Assembly (NCBI GenBank): GCA_028277545.1
Contig: JANQGB010000211.1
Location: forward strand, 1-20,040
DNA length: 20,040 nt
Reading direction: 5' to 3'
From: Phycisphaerae bacterium
GTDB lineage: Bacteria > Planctomycetota > Phycisphaerae > UBA1845
The position numbers were made by a program, and so were the translations under genes. Each line of letters opens with the position of its first letter. The first letter of the stretch is position 1. Positions 12,204 to 19,576 of this stretch are shown one piece after another. The notes below the pieces were generated by a model. The model saw only the letters and a list, made by a program, of their open reading frames with translations. It had not been told where the DNA came from and did not search any database.

Positions 12204-13631
12204 TCAGCGTTTCAGAAACGTCCTGCCGTGGTACACACACTTGCTCAGGCGGTTGTTCACGTAGAGCGCCTCCAGGATGAACTCCGCCGCGGCGACAAGT
12301 TGCGCCTCGTTCGCAGGATCGATCTCCAAAGACCGGCACAGCGCCGCCGCCCGCTTGGTCAAGTTGCCGACCTTGGCGAAGGCGGCGGCCAGCGCGCCAC
12401 TGGGCACATCGTCACCAATCTCCAACCGAACGCTCCGCTCGGCGAAAGCCCCGGCGATGCCTTCCAGGTCGGAGATCTCGCCGTAGTTTGCATACACCTT
12501 CTTGACCGCCTCACCGACCAGCGAAGCGATCAGTTTGTCCTCAGCGGCTTCGTCCTCCGCCAGCATCAGTTCGATCTTGCCGCGGGTGCTGGCAGAGATG
12601 TGGGCCAGGTCGTCGATCCGGGGAACGATCCACTTCTCGCCCGAAGTCAGGGCCCTCCGTTCGGCACTGGAGACCATGTTCTCGAGGTTGGCAATTGAAG
12701 CACGCACCGAGACACCCAACTGCTGGTTTATGTGCGGACTGGAGCGGGCCAGGCGGGCGACCTCCTCCACGATCTCCAGCATGTACGGCGGGACTTCCAC
12801 AACTTGCCCGTTGGCACCGCGATCCAGCCAGGCGTTCTGCCGCGTGACCTCGATGCCCTCAGCGGCGCTGGCGGGATAGTGGGTACGAATGACCGAACCG
12901 ATACGGTCCTTGAGCGGTGTCACAATGCGCCCGCGGCTGGTGTAGTCCTCCGGGTTGGCTGAGAACACCAGGCAGACATCCAGCGGCAGGCGCACGGGAA
13001 AGCCGCGGATCTGCACGTCGCGCTCCTCCAGCACGTTGAACAACCCCACCTGTATGCGCGGGGCAAGATCGGGCAGCTCGTTTATGGCGAAGATGCCGCG
13101 ATTGGTCCGCGGGACAAGACCGAAGTGCATGACCGACTCGTCGGCCAGGTAGCGCCCCTCGGCGTGCTTGACCAAGTCGATCTCACCCAGCAGGTCGGCA
13201 ATGGTCACGTCGGGTGTGGCCAGCTTCTCGTGGTAGCGTTCGTCGCGATGAACCCAGTGCAGCTCGGTGTCGTCACCGCGTTCGGCCAGGATGGCCTTGG
13301 TTCGGCCATACTGCGGGCAGAGCGGGTCGTCCGGCAGATCGGCGCCCGCCACCGTGGGCGAGTACTCGTTCAGCAGCGACGGCAGGGCCCGGATGATCCG
13401 GGTCTTGGCCTGCCCGCGCAGGCCCAGAAAGAGCAGGTCATGCTTGCTTAGAATCGCGTTGATGATCTGCGGGAAGACGGTTTCCTGGTAACCGACTATG
13501 CCCTGGAAAAGTTGTGCGGAGCCGGAATTGGCGCGCAGGCTGGCGATGAGATTCTCGCGCATCTCCTGCTTAACGCTGCGGCTGACGTATCCGCTCTCGC
13601 GCAGCTCGCCAACGGTGGACGGTCTGTTCAC
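12204..13631 (-). CDS. MoxR/Mg-chelatase-like AAA+ ATPase
   Basis: The 475-residue protein starts at GTG 13631, eight bases after AGAGGA. The AAA+ core shows Walker A GLRGQAKTR (70-78), a Walker B in the form GIFAINEL (Asn184 where Asp is usual, with Glu185 kept), sensor 1 VFSANPEDY (222-230) and the arginine-finger region TPLKDRIGS (238-246). The inserts and the LFNVLEERDVQIRG segment are typical of the ChlI-like branch. Such ATPases form hexamers that act with VWA proteins; the VWA gene follows immediately. Despite the family name there is no sign of chlorophyll synthesis here. The C-terminal 200 residues are helical. The target is unknown; complex maturation or envelope maintenance is inferred from the neighbouring TPM/LemA genes. 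Confidence 0.94.
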   Translation of the reverse strand: MNRPSTVGELRESGYVSRSVKQEMRENLIASLRANSGSAQLFQGIVGYQETVFPQIINAILSKHDLLFLGLRGQAKTRIIRALPSLLNEYSPTVAGADLPDDPLCPQYGRTKAILAERGDDTELHWVHRDERYHEKLATPDVTIADLLGEIDLVKHAEGRYLADESVMHFGLVPRTNRGIFAINELPDLAPRIQVGLFNVLEERDVQIRGFPVRLPLDVCLVFSANPEDYTSRGRIVTPLKDRIGSVIRTHYPASAAEGIEVTRQNAWLDRGANGQVVEVPPYMLEIVEEVARLARSSPHINQQLGVSVRASIANLENMVSSAERRALTSGEKWIVPRIDDLAHISASTRGKIELMLAEDEAAEDKLIASLVGEAVKKVYANYGEISDLEGIAGAFAERSVRLEIGDDVPSGALAAAFAKVGNLTKRAAALCRSLEIDPANEAQLVAAAEFILEALYVNNRLSKCVYHGRTFLKR

Positions 13632-13671
13632 TGCTCGCTTCCTCTGTTATGGCCCCGGGGTTTGGCGGGGG

Positions 13672-13700
13672 ATATTAGCGCCGGTGGATGGCGAAGGCAA
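13672..13700 (-). promoter_or_regulatory. Probable promoter of the ATPase-VWA operon
   Basis: On the minus strand TTGCCT (13700-13695) and TAATAT (13677-13672) are 17 bases apart. The -10 box is 40 bases before the GTG at 13631, leaving a leader with a good ribosome site. Confidence 0.45.
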
Positions 13701-13752
13701 ACCGCGACTCAGCCCGTCAGCCGGTGTTGCTGCGGTTCGCCGCGGCGCTGCG

Positions 13753-14157
13753 TCAGGCGGGAACTTCCAGGATGGTGCGGCACCGCGGGCAAGCATACTG
13801 GTGCCCGATTGCCCCGGCCGGCACCTGCATCGGACTGCCGCAATGCGTGCAGTAGATGACTCGATGTGCCGGTGCTACACCAACGTGGGCTTGCGGATTG
13901 CCGTGCGCCGGCGGAGGTGGCGCGTGAGCGGCGGCACTACGGTCATAGTGGCGGGGATTGAACAACGGCGGTTCGCGCAGGTTGGCTTCCCGAACCAGAC
14001 TGGGGATCAGGAAGAGGTCCACGAGCCAGCCAATGCCCAGCAGGCCGCCCGTGAAGCACCACAGCAGCCCCGTGCCGATCCGACCGCAGTACAGGCGATG
14101 AATTCCCAGGGCGGGTGCCAGAAACCAGATCAGGTAGGTGATTCCCACCGAGCGCAT
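13753..14157 (-). CDS. TM2-domain membrane protein with C-terminal zinc ribbon
   Basis: The 134-residue protein starts at ATG 14157, eight bases after GGAGG. Residues 1-52 are a TM2 domain: two transmembrane helices (YLIWFLAPALGIHRLYCG and GTGLLWCFTGGLLGIGWLVD) joined by the characteristic G-x-HRxYxG turn, ending DLFLIP. A Pro/Ala/His-rich linker (about 70-98) leads to a zinc ribbon with Cys103, Cys106, Cys123 and Cys126. TM2 proteins are small inner-membrane proteins without a settled function. The zinc ribbon would lie in the cytoplasm. It has its own possible promoter at 14205 and is upstream of, but separate from, the ATPase-VWA operon. Confidence 0.87.
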   Translation of the reverse strand: MRSVGITYLIWFLAPALGIHRLYCGRIGTGLLWCFTGGLLGIGWLVDLFLIPSLVREANLREPPLFNPRHYDRSAAAHAPPPPAHGNPQAHVGVAPAHRVIYCTHCGSPMQVPAGAIGHQYACPRCRTILEVPA

Positions 14158-14204
14158 TAGTTCATCCTCCGCGCGAGCGGCAAAGTGTCCGCTCCTGCAA
14201 AGGT

Positions 14205-14233
14205 ATTCTATCCCGCTGGTGAGATATTTCCGA
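14205..14233 (-). promoter_or_regulatory. Possible promoter of the TM2 gene
   Basis: TAGAAT (14210-14205) lies 17 bases from a weak TCGGAA (14233-14228), 47 bases before the ATG. The -10 box is good, the -35 box poor. Confidence 0.35.
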
Positions 14234-14359
14234 GCCCACAGACCAACACCGCGGCGCGTCGAAGGCGAACACCCGCCGTCCCGCCCTACGGGGGCCGTCG
14301 GCAGGCGCCGCGGGCGCTACAAGTGGTTACGTCTACGTCGTTGCCTGTGCGTCTGGCTA

Positions 14360-15829
14360 TCAGAAGTCGTGCCGCAGGGCTTCGCTGCCCCGGCGACAGA
14401 TCTCCCTGGCGTACTCCGTCCAGTGCCCCTCGCCCCAGTAGCGGAAGCAGCTAGTCTGACTGCACATCAGGTAGAGCAGGAAGTTGCGATAGGCGTGTGA
14501 GTCGGTGTCAACCGATTTCCCGTCAAGCTTCTCGTGAAAGTCGGCGCTCAGCTTGTTCATAGGGTCGAGCACACCGTCATAGCCGCGTACCCAACTGATG
14601 CTGTTGGTCCACGATCCACCGTCGAGGTGGAAGTTGGGCACTTCGCCCTGGGCAGCCTGGGCGGCCTTGTCTACCGCCTCGCGACCTTCGCCCTCCATCC
14701 GCGACCATACCGCGTGTTGGTGAATCGGCTGGATGGGGATGAAGTCCTCCGGCTTGACTCCGGCGGCCTCAATGAGTTCGAGGTACTCGGTGCCGTTGAG
14801 CATGACCACCCCCTCACGCCCCAGGCCGCGGACGCCCCCCAGATACCCGTCGGGGAACTCGTTCATCATCACGCCGCCGTTTTCGCCGTCGCCAATCTGC
14901 GTTACCAGCGGTGGAATGTTGACCCCGGCGAAGTCCTGCCTGCTTAGCGTGCGGGCTTCGGACAGCGGCTGCATCTGGGCGACCAGCTTGTTGTCCGAAC
15001 CCTGCGTCTTTATCAGCGCGGTGATCGAGACCGTCTCGCCGTCACTGTTGCGGGCCACCAGGCGGTGGGGCAGGTGCGGTCTCGAGATGCCCGACCCGTC
15101 GACGTTCTCGACGCTGTGTTCCTGAATCATGACCCACTGGTAGCCGGCTTCGACCAGCGCCTGGACGTAGGCGTAGGCGACGTCCGGATCGTTGGGCAGG
15201 TGCATCTCGGGCGGGCTGAAGCCGCGCACTCGCTGCAGGGCTTCGGTGCCGAAGAGCGACGCGAAGTGCTGCTGCCAGGCCCGGATGTGCAGCGGGATGT
15301 CGGCCGGCGGCGTCGAACTGACCACCGCGTGCCCCCACATCGTGCCCAGCCACTCGACGCACCGCCGGTACTGCGGATCGCAGGTGACCTGGGCCAGCTT
15401 GTCGATGATGTCGCGGCGGCCCATCTGCTCGAGTCCCCACAGCAGGTTGCCGGAGTAGTCCAGCATGATGCGCGGGCTCTTGCCTTCGGAGACCAACTGC
15501 GGAACGAATTCGCCGATCCGCTCGTAGCACCAGGCGAACACCCCGGCGTTGTGGTTATCGCCCTCGCCGCAGTGCTCGAACATGTATTGCAGGTGGCCGA
15601 TCAACCCGGCCGTCGAGAGATCATCGCCCCCGGCGGGGATAGTGGGTTGATGCATATGCAGCGCCACGGCGAACGCCGACTGCACGTTGTCGAGTTGAAT
15701 ATCGGTCTCGTTAAGGAAGACCGGCTGGCGATTGGTACCGCCGGTCGGCAGGTCGTCCCATCGTCCGCATATGTTTGGCAGGCCGTTTATCATCGAGTCG
15801 GTACACTGTGCGGTTTCCGCGGTCGCCAT
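14360..15829 (-). CDS. GH57-family glycoside hydrolase
   Basis: This 489-residue protein starts at ATG 15829, eight bases after AGGAG. Family motifs are present in order: HQP in ALHMHQP (60-62), a candidate catalytic nucleophile Glu208 in GFSPPEMHLP, a candidate acid/base Asp314 in IGDGENGG, and an aromatic motif near the C-terminus (SCFRYWGEGHW, about 460-470). GH57 enzymes are retaining alpha-amylases, 4-alpha-glucanotransferases, branching enzymes or alpha-galactosidases; the exact activity cannot be read here. There is no signal peptide, so it should act in the cytoplasm on glycogen-like or maltooligosaccharide substrates. It is transcribed alone, divergent from the lipoprotein at 16087. 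Confidence 0.9.
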   Translation of the reverse strand: MATAETAQCTDSMINGLPNICGRWDDLPTGGTNRQPVFLNETDIQLDNVQSAFAVALHMHQPTIPAGGDDLSTAGLIGHLQYMFEHCGEGDNHNAGVFAWCYERIGEFVPQLVSEGKSPRIMLDYSGNLLWGLEQMGRRDIIDKLAQVTCDPQYRRCVEWLGTMWGHAVVSSTPPADIPLHIRAWQQHFASLFGTEALQRVRGFSPPEMHLPNDPDVAYAYVQALVEAGYQWVMIQEHSVENVDGSGISRPHLPHRLVARNSDGETVSITALIKTQGSDNKLVAQMQPLSEARTLSRQDFAGVNIPPLVTQIGDGENGGVMMNEFPDGYLGGVRGLGREGVVMLNGTEYLELIEAAGVKPEDFIPIQPIHQHAVWSRMEGEGREAVDKAAQAAQGEVPNFHLDGGSWTNSISWVRGYDGVLDPMNKLSADFHEKLDGKSVDTDSHAYRNFLLYLMCSQTSCFRYWGEGHWTEYAREICRRGSEALRHDF

Positions 15830-15978
15830 CGATAGCGCTCCTGTCTGCTGTAGTCGGCTGAAGTCCTGTTGCCCGATCCGTACCCGGTGGACAAGCGGTT
15901 TATCAGACCCGCCGCCGGCACGTCAAGCCACGCGACGGGCTCCGGGGGTTTTTACCGGGTCCGACAGGCGAAGTCGTG

Positions 15979-16030
15979 ACTCCGCCTGCGGAGTAGCGGC
16001 CATTTCGTGGATTCACCCCGCTGGCGGGGG
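15979..16030. repeat. Two short perfect palindromes in the divergent intergenic region
   Basis: ACTCCGC-CT-GCGGAGT (15979-15994) and CCCCGC-TG-GCGGGG (16017-16030) are perfect inverted repeats with two-base loops. The second overlaps the -35/-10 spacer of the possible lipoprotein promoter. They resemble the other small palindromes found between genes in this window. Confidence 0.5.
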
Positions 16031-16037
16031 TAGAATC
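16009..16037 (+). promoter_or_regulatory. Possible promoter of the lipoprotein gene
   Basis: TGGATT (16009-16014) and TAGAAT (16032-16037) are 17 bases apart, about 50 bases before the ATG at 16087. The -35 box is weak. The spacer contains the CCCCGC/GCGGGG palindrome. Confidence 0.35.
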
Positions 16038-16086
16038 GAGCGGCACCGGGTGGGGTGTCGCTCGCCGCAATAGGAACATCGGCACG

Positions 16087-16665
16087 ATGAGCGCACGAGC
16101 AAAGGGGGAAAGAGCTATTCTGTCCATAAGAAACATCTACGACGCGGCAGCCAGGCACAAGCTCGAGATTCTTGCGGTCCTGGCGTGGGTTTCGCTGTTG
16201 CTTCTGGGCGGTTGCGGGGCGCAACAGGGTTTGGGGCCCGGCACTGCTGCCGGTGCTCTGGCGGCGCCTGAGGCGCCGGATGCGTCTCTGCCGCTTAAAG
16301 CGGCCTACGAACTCGAAGGCGAGCGGCGCGAAGTCATCTTCCTGGAGGTGGCTGGCGCTTCGGACGACGCCTACAACCGGATCGCCGACGATCTGTTTGA
16401 CGAACTGAGCGTCGATGTTCTGCCGGCCGAGGACGCCTTCCGCGGCGAGCTCGATCTGCCGGCTCTCACGCCCGTGGACCCGGAGACCGGCCTGGTGGGG
16501 GTCAGTCTGACGCTCCGGGAAATGGCTGCTGCTGACGACGGCGAATACACCGCCACCGTCTCCTTCGCTCGAAGCGGTCTCGACGGCGGCGACATCACCT
16601 TCGTTCTGCACCGCGCGGAGCAGGGGTGGTCCGTGGCAGAGTACTCCCACGGGTCCCGCGGGTAA
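16087..16665 (+). CDS. Hypothetical lipoprotein
   Basis: The 192-residue protein has a long N-region (about 28 residues), a hydrophobic stretch (ILAVLAWVSLLLLGG) and a lipobox LLGGC with Cys43, so it is probably lipid-anchored. An AGGA is 12 bases before the ATG; the long N-region suggests that a later start is possible, but none has a better ribosome site. The mature part is acidic, with an Ala/Pro-rich linker, then alternating strands and helices (REVIFLEVAGASDDAYNRIADDLFD split around the turn, GLVGVSLTLREM, YTATVSFARSGL, ITFVLHRAEQGWSV). No known domain is recognised. It is transcribed alone and followed by the palindrome block. Confidence 0.77.
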   Translation: MSARAKGERAILSIRNIYDAAARHKLEILAVLAWVSLLLLGGCGAQQGLGPGTAAGALAAPEAPDASLPLKAAYELEGERREVIFLEVAGASDDAYNRIADDLFDELSVDVLPAEDAFRGELDLPALTPVDPETGLVGVSLTLREMAAADDGEYTATVSFARSGLDGGDITFVLHRAEQGWSVAEYSHGSRG

Positions 16666-16690
16666 TCGGTCGCCTCCTGCCAAGAGTATG

Positions 16691-16956
16691 GCACCGGCAT
16701 CCTGCCGGTGCATTCGTCTCATCACGGCCAACACATGTGGCACCGGCATCTTGCCGGTGCAGTGGTCGTGCCGCGGCAACCACGCGGCCGTTAGCCTCCT
16801 GCCAATCGAGTTGTGTCATAGCAGACCACCATATGTGGCACCGGCATCCTGCCGGTGCATTCGTTTTGACGCGCCCAACACATGGCCGTTGGCTTACCGC
16901 CGGTCGAGTTGTGTCATAGCAAGCCAACATATGTGGCACCGGCATCTTGCCGGTGC
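16691..16956. repeat. Four palindromic units spaced 49 or 98 bases
   Basis: Four 21-base units have arms GCACCGGCA and TGCCGGTGC around a three-base centre: 16691-16711, 16740-16760, 16838-16858 and 16936-16956. Start-to-start distances are 49, 98 and 98. Units 1 and 3 have centre TCC and are followed by ATTCG; units 2 and 4 have centre TCT and are followed by AGTGG. The sequence before units 3 and 4 (a TCGAGTTGTGTCATAGCA core) is also duplicated at a 98-base period. Each unit can form a strong hairpin in RNA or single-stranded DNA. They follow the lipoprotein stop and may act as terminators or REP-like elements. Confidence 0.88.
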
Positions 16957-17064
16957 AGTGGGGGCATAGCGGCCCCAGTCAGGTGTGTACGCTCAAGCCG
17001 GGTCCGACCTAACACTGTGACCCCACCCGGCCTCCTTTGCGTTCCTGGTGGCACATGCGCCAGG

Positions 17065-17177
17065 CCAGGCCCTTCACGCCGGGTATCGAGTGCCAAGGCT
17101 TGTTGTTAGACCCACATCCAATCGGTTGCTCGTGGCCAGTGCGCTAGGCCCGGCATTCATGCCGGGTGTCAAGTGCC
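17065..17177. repeat. Second palindrome family, two diverged copies
   Basis: The segments 17065-17094 and 17144-17177 share AGGCCC, GCCGGGT, and TC-A/G-AGTGCC. In the second the hairpin CCCGGCAT-TC-ATGCCGGG (17149-17166) is perfect; in the first the left arm is shortened. It differs in sequence from the 16691 family but has the same design. Confidence 0.55.
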
Positions 17178-17191
17178 GCCGATCGTCTTTG

Positions 17192-17210
17192 AGCCCGCTT
17201 CGAGCGGGCT
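17192..17210. terminator. Short GC-rich stem-loop
   Basis: AGCCCGCT (17192-17199) and AGCGGGCT (17203-17210) pair perfectly around TCG. CTTT precedes it and TCTCG follows, so it lacks a full T run. It could be a terminator or another dispersed palindrome. Confidence 0.4.
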
Positions 17211-17684
17211 TCTCGATGCTCGGGTTTGCCCATAACCCGTCTCCACTCGATCCAGAGAACACATCGCAGCGCCGCCCGCGTCTGAAGACCACCATCGAGG
17301 ACCCCGGTGATCCGGGTTCAGGGATGTTGCGTTGAGCACCTGGCACAAACTCCGGGCCTGGCGCAAGACAACCGGCTCAAATGCCGCTCTCAGCCACTTC
17401 ATACCAGTCGGCCCCGAACAGAAGCTGCCATTCACATCCCGCACCAGGGTCGGCTGCCCAGGCAAGTCCCGCGCCCCACAGTACTGGCCTTCAACCGCTG
17501 TTTGTACACGTCGGGCGCGGCTGGAAACAGGTGGCTCTGCTGTGGCAGCCTGTGAACCGTATTCTGCTGGAAACCGTTGGCCGGACACCTGGCTATCCGA
17601 ACACTCCGCCGGAACTTTGGCGGCGGCGCGGGTAGAGAACTGGCGCGTGCTCTAGTCCGGCCAAACAGCGGAAAGGCTCACACC
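17211..17684. other. Stretch without a convincing gene
   Basis: Open frames exist on both strands, the longest on the minus strand at about 17169-17588. None has a ribosome site, a consistent codon pattern or a recognisable motif, and they overlap the palindromes. The minus frame contains a protein-like piece (LVRDVNGSFCSGPTGMKWL), so a decayed gene cannot be ruled out. Confidence 0.4.
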
Positions 17685-18050
17685 ATGCAGACGTCGATTC
17701 GATCTGGAAGGCTATTGCCGCGCGCGTTGCTGCTTGTCATGGCGATGGCCAGTTGCACTGCGCCGAGCGGTTGCCGCACGTCCGTCCGCGTGGACGCCAC
17801 CAGCGACGGCGATGAACCGGTCACAGGCAACCGCTGCACCGAGACGGGCAACGCCTGCGCGGCGGGCACGTTCTGCCGCTTTGAAGCCGGGACCTGTGAC
17901 CAGCCGGATCGGGAAGGCACCTGCACCGAGACGCCCGACGCCTGCCCCGAGATTTTCGCGCCGGTCTGCGGCTGCGACGGGATCACCTATCCCAACAGTT
18001 GCAGTGCCGACGTCGCCGGTGTTTCCATCGACTTCGACGGCGAGTGCTAG
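17685..18050 (+). CDS. Kazal-domain lipoprotein (protease-inhibitor type)
   Basis: The 121-residue protein starts at ATG 17685, eight bases after GGAAAGG. The hydrophobic stretch LPRALLLVMAMAS followed by Cys24 fits a lipobox (MASC). The mature protein has twelve cysteines. The C-terminal 35 residues are a Kazal domain: C87-PEIFAPV-C95-G-C97-DGITYPNS-C106, ending in GEC at Cys121. A second Cys-rich segment (51-80) precedes it. Kazal domains inhibit serine proteases by inserting a loop into the active site; in bacterial lipoproteins this is inferred rather than shown. The S1 protease at the left end of the window is a conceivable target only in the sense that both are exported. Confidence 0.88.
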   Translation: MQTSIRSGRLLPRALLLVMAMASCTAPSGCRTSVRVDATSDGDEPVTGNRCTETGNACAAGTFCRFEAGTCDQPDREGTCTETPDACPEIFAPVCGCDGITYPNSCSADVAGVSIDFDGEC

Positions 18051-18084
18051 CGTAGCGCGTTAGAGCCACTGGATCGCAACGAGC

Positions 18085-18102
18085 CGCGAACTTCAGTTCG
18101 CG
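18085..18102. repeat. Perfect palindrome upstream of mqnE
   Basis: CGCGAACT (18085-18092) and AGTTCGCG (18095-18102) pair around TC, in the roughly 300-base gap between the Kazal gene and mqnE. It could serve as a terminator for the Kazal gene. Nothing else is recognised in that gap. Confidence 0.45.
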
Positions 18103-18345
18103 CGGAGCAAGAACGTCGACGACGCAGCCTATACGCGTTGACGGGAAACTCCGGCAACTCTGAGGCACCGCACAAGCGGGCGGTGCGCGGCCCGCCGCCT
18201 CGGGGTAAGCTCCGCACCGTTTCCCGAACCGATGGCAGCCACTACAATCCTCCGCAGCTAAGGCACCCACGGCACCCAAACTCTCGGGCTCGTGAGAATG
18301 GTCCTCCACGCCCGGGCACATAGGGAGCGCGACGGATACAGCGGT

Positions 18346-19551
18346 ATGACTGTCACCGGTTTTGATAGTGGGCTGGCCGACATTGCCGGCAAGGTCGAGT
18401 CGAGCCAGCGGCTGACTTACGAGGACGGGATTCGCCTGTACGCCAGCAGCGACATCCACACCCTGGGCGAGTTGGCCAACACGGTCCGCGAGCGGTTTCA
18501 CGGCCGGACCGCCTACTACAACGTCAACCGGCACATCAACTACACCAACTACTGCGTGCTGCGCTGCAAGTTCTGCTCGTTCTACCGGCCGTATGTCAAA
18601 CGCCAGGTTGAGGCCGGCCCGGATGGCTCGCTTCCGGTCGTGGCCCAGGATCATACCGGCGGTTACGAGTTGAGCGTCGAGCAGGTCGTCGAGCGGGCCA
18701 GTGAAGCCTACGCCCAGGGTTCCACCGAGGTCCACATCGTCGGCGGTTTGCACCCCAAGCTGCCCTTTTCCTACTACCTCGACCTGTGCCGTGGCATCCG
18801 CGAAGCCTGCCCCCGGATGCACATCAAGGCCTTCACCGCAATCGAGATCATTCACCTGGCCCGTATCGCCAGGCCCCGCCTAACCATAAGCGAGGTGCTC
18901 ACCCAGCTTCGTGAGGCCGGCCTGGATTCTCTGCCCGGCGGCGGGGCCGAGATCTTCGACGACCGCGTTCACGATGAGACCTTCAAGAACAAGGTTGGCG
19001 AAGCGGAGTGGTTCGAGGTACACCGCGCCGCTCACGAGCTGGGCATCTTCTCCAACGCCACCATGCTATACGGCCACGTCGAGACCCCCGCCGAGCGGAT
19101 CAACCACCTCATCAAGCTGCGCGAGCATCAGGACGAATCGATCCGCTCCCGTCAGGCGCGGTTCAACTGCGTTGTGCCGCTGTCCTTCATCCCCGACGGC
19201 AGCGCCCTGGAGCACCTGCCCGGCCCCACCGGGCTGGACGACCTGAAGACTCTGGCCATCTGCCGGCTGATGCTGGACAACATCCCCCACATCAAGGCCT
19301 TCTGGATCATGCAGTCGCCCAAGCTGGCCCAGGTGTCGCTCAACTGGGGCGTGGACGACATCGACGGCACGGTGGTCTACTACGACATTACCAAGCGCGA
19401 AGGCCAGGCCGATGACCGGACGCAGCAGAGCCTGACCGTCGACCAGCTCAAACGGATGATCTGCGAGGCGGGGTGTACGCCGCTCGAGCGTGACTCCCTC
19501 TACCGGCAGGTCACCCGGGCGGACGGTGGCTGGACCGTGTCCGACGCGTAG
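18346..19551 (+). CDS. mqnE: Aminofutalosine synthase MqnE (radical SAM)
   Basis: MqnE joins enolpyruvyl-oxybenzoate (the product of MqnA) and S-adenosylmethionine to make aminofutalosine in the futalosine route to menaquinone. The 401-residue protein has the radical SAM cluster motif C70-x3-C74-x2-C77 (NYCVLRCKFCSFYR), preceded by YYNVNRHINYTN, and the family blocks VHIVGGLHPKLPFSYY, IKAFTAIEI, DSLPGGGAEIF and ATMLYGHVET. ATG 18346 matches the usual N-terminus of the family; GTG 18292 and ATG 18298 in frame would add 16-18 unlike residues. No strong ribosome site is near any of them. MqnC is the closest alternative, but GGLHPKLPFSYY and the overall length favour MqnE. No other mqn gene is in the window. 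The gene indicates respiratory menaquinone. Confidence 0.93.
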   Translation: MTVTGFDSGLADIAGKVESSQRLTYEDGIRLYASSDIHTLGELANTVRERFHGRTAYYNVNRHINYTNYCVLRCKFCSFYRPYVKRQVEAGPDGSLPVVAQDHTGGYELSVEQVVERASEAYAQGSTEVHIVGGLHPKLPFSYYLDLCRGIREACPRMHIKAFTAIEIIHLARIARPRLTISEVLTQLREAGLDSLPGGGAEIFDDRVHDETFKNKVGEAEWFEVHRAAHELGIFSNATMLYGHVETPAERINHLIKLREHQDESIRSRQARFNCVVPLSFIPDGSALEHLPGPTGLDDLKTLAICRLMLDNIPHIKAFWIMQSPKLAQVSLNWGVDDIDGTVVYYDITKREGQADDRTQQSLTVDQLKRMICEAGCTPLERDSLYRQVTRADGGWTVSDA

Positions 19552-19576
19552 GACCGGGCGACGCAGTCGCGGCTGG

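Noticed and set aside
12204..13631. Chlorophyll-pathway magnesium chelatase
   Set aside because: The ATPase resembles ChlI, but no chelatase catalytic subunit or pigment gene is nearby; the MoxR-type role with the VWA partner fits better.
16691..16956. CRISPR array
   Set aside because: The repeats are perfect palindromes at unequal spacing, the spacers are themselves duplicated, and no cas gene is present.
17169..17655. Overlapping frames on both strands between the palindromes and the Kazal gene
   Set aside because: No start signals, domains or consistent codon use, and they include a palindrome. A decayed gene remains possible.
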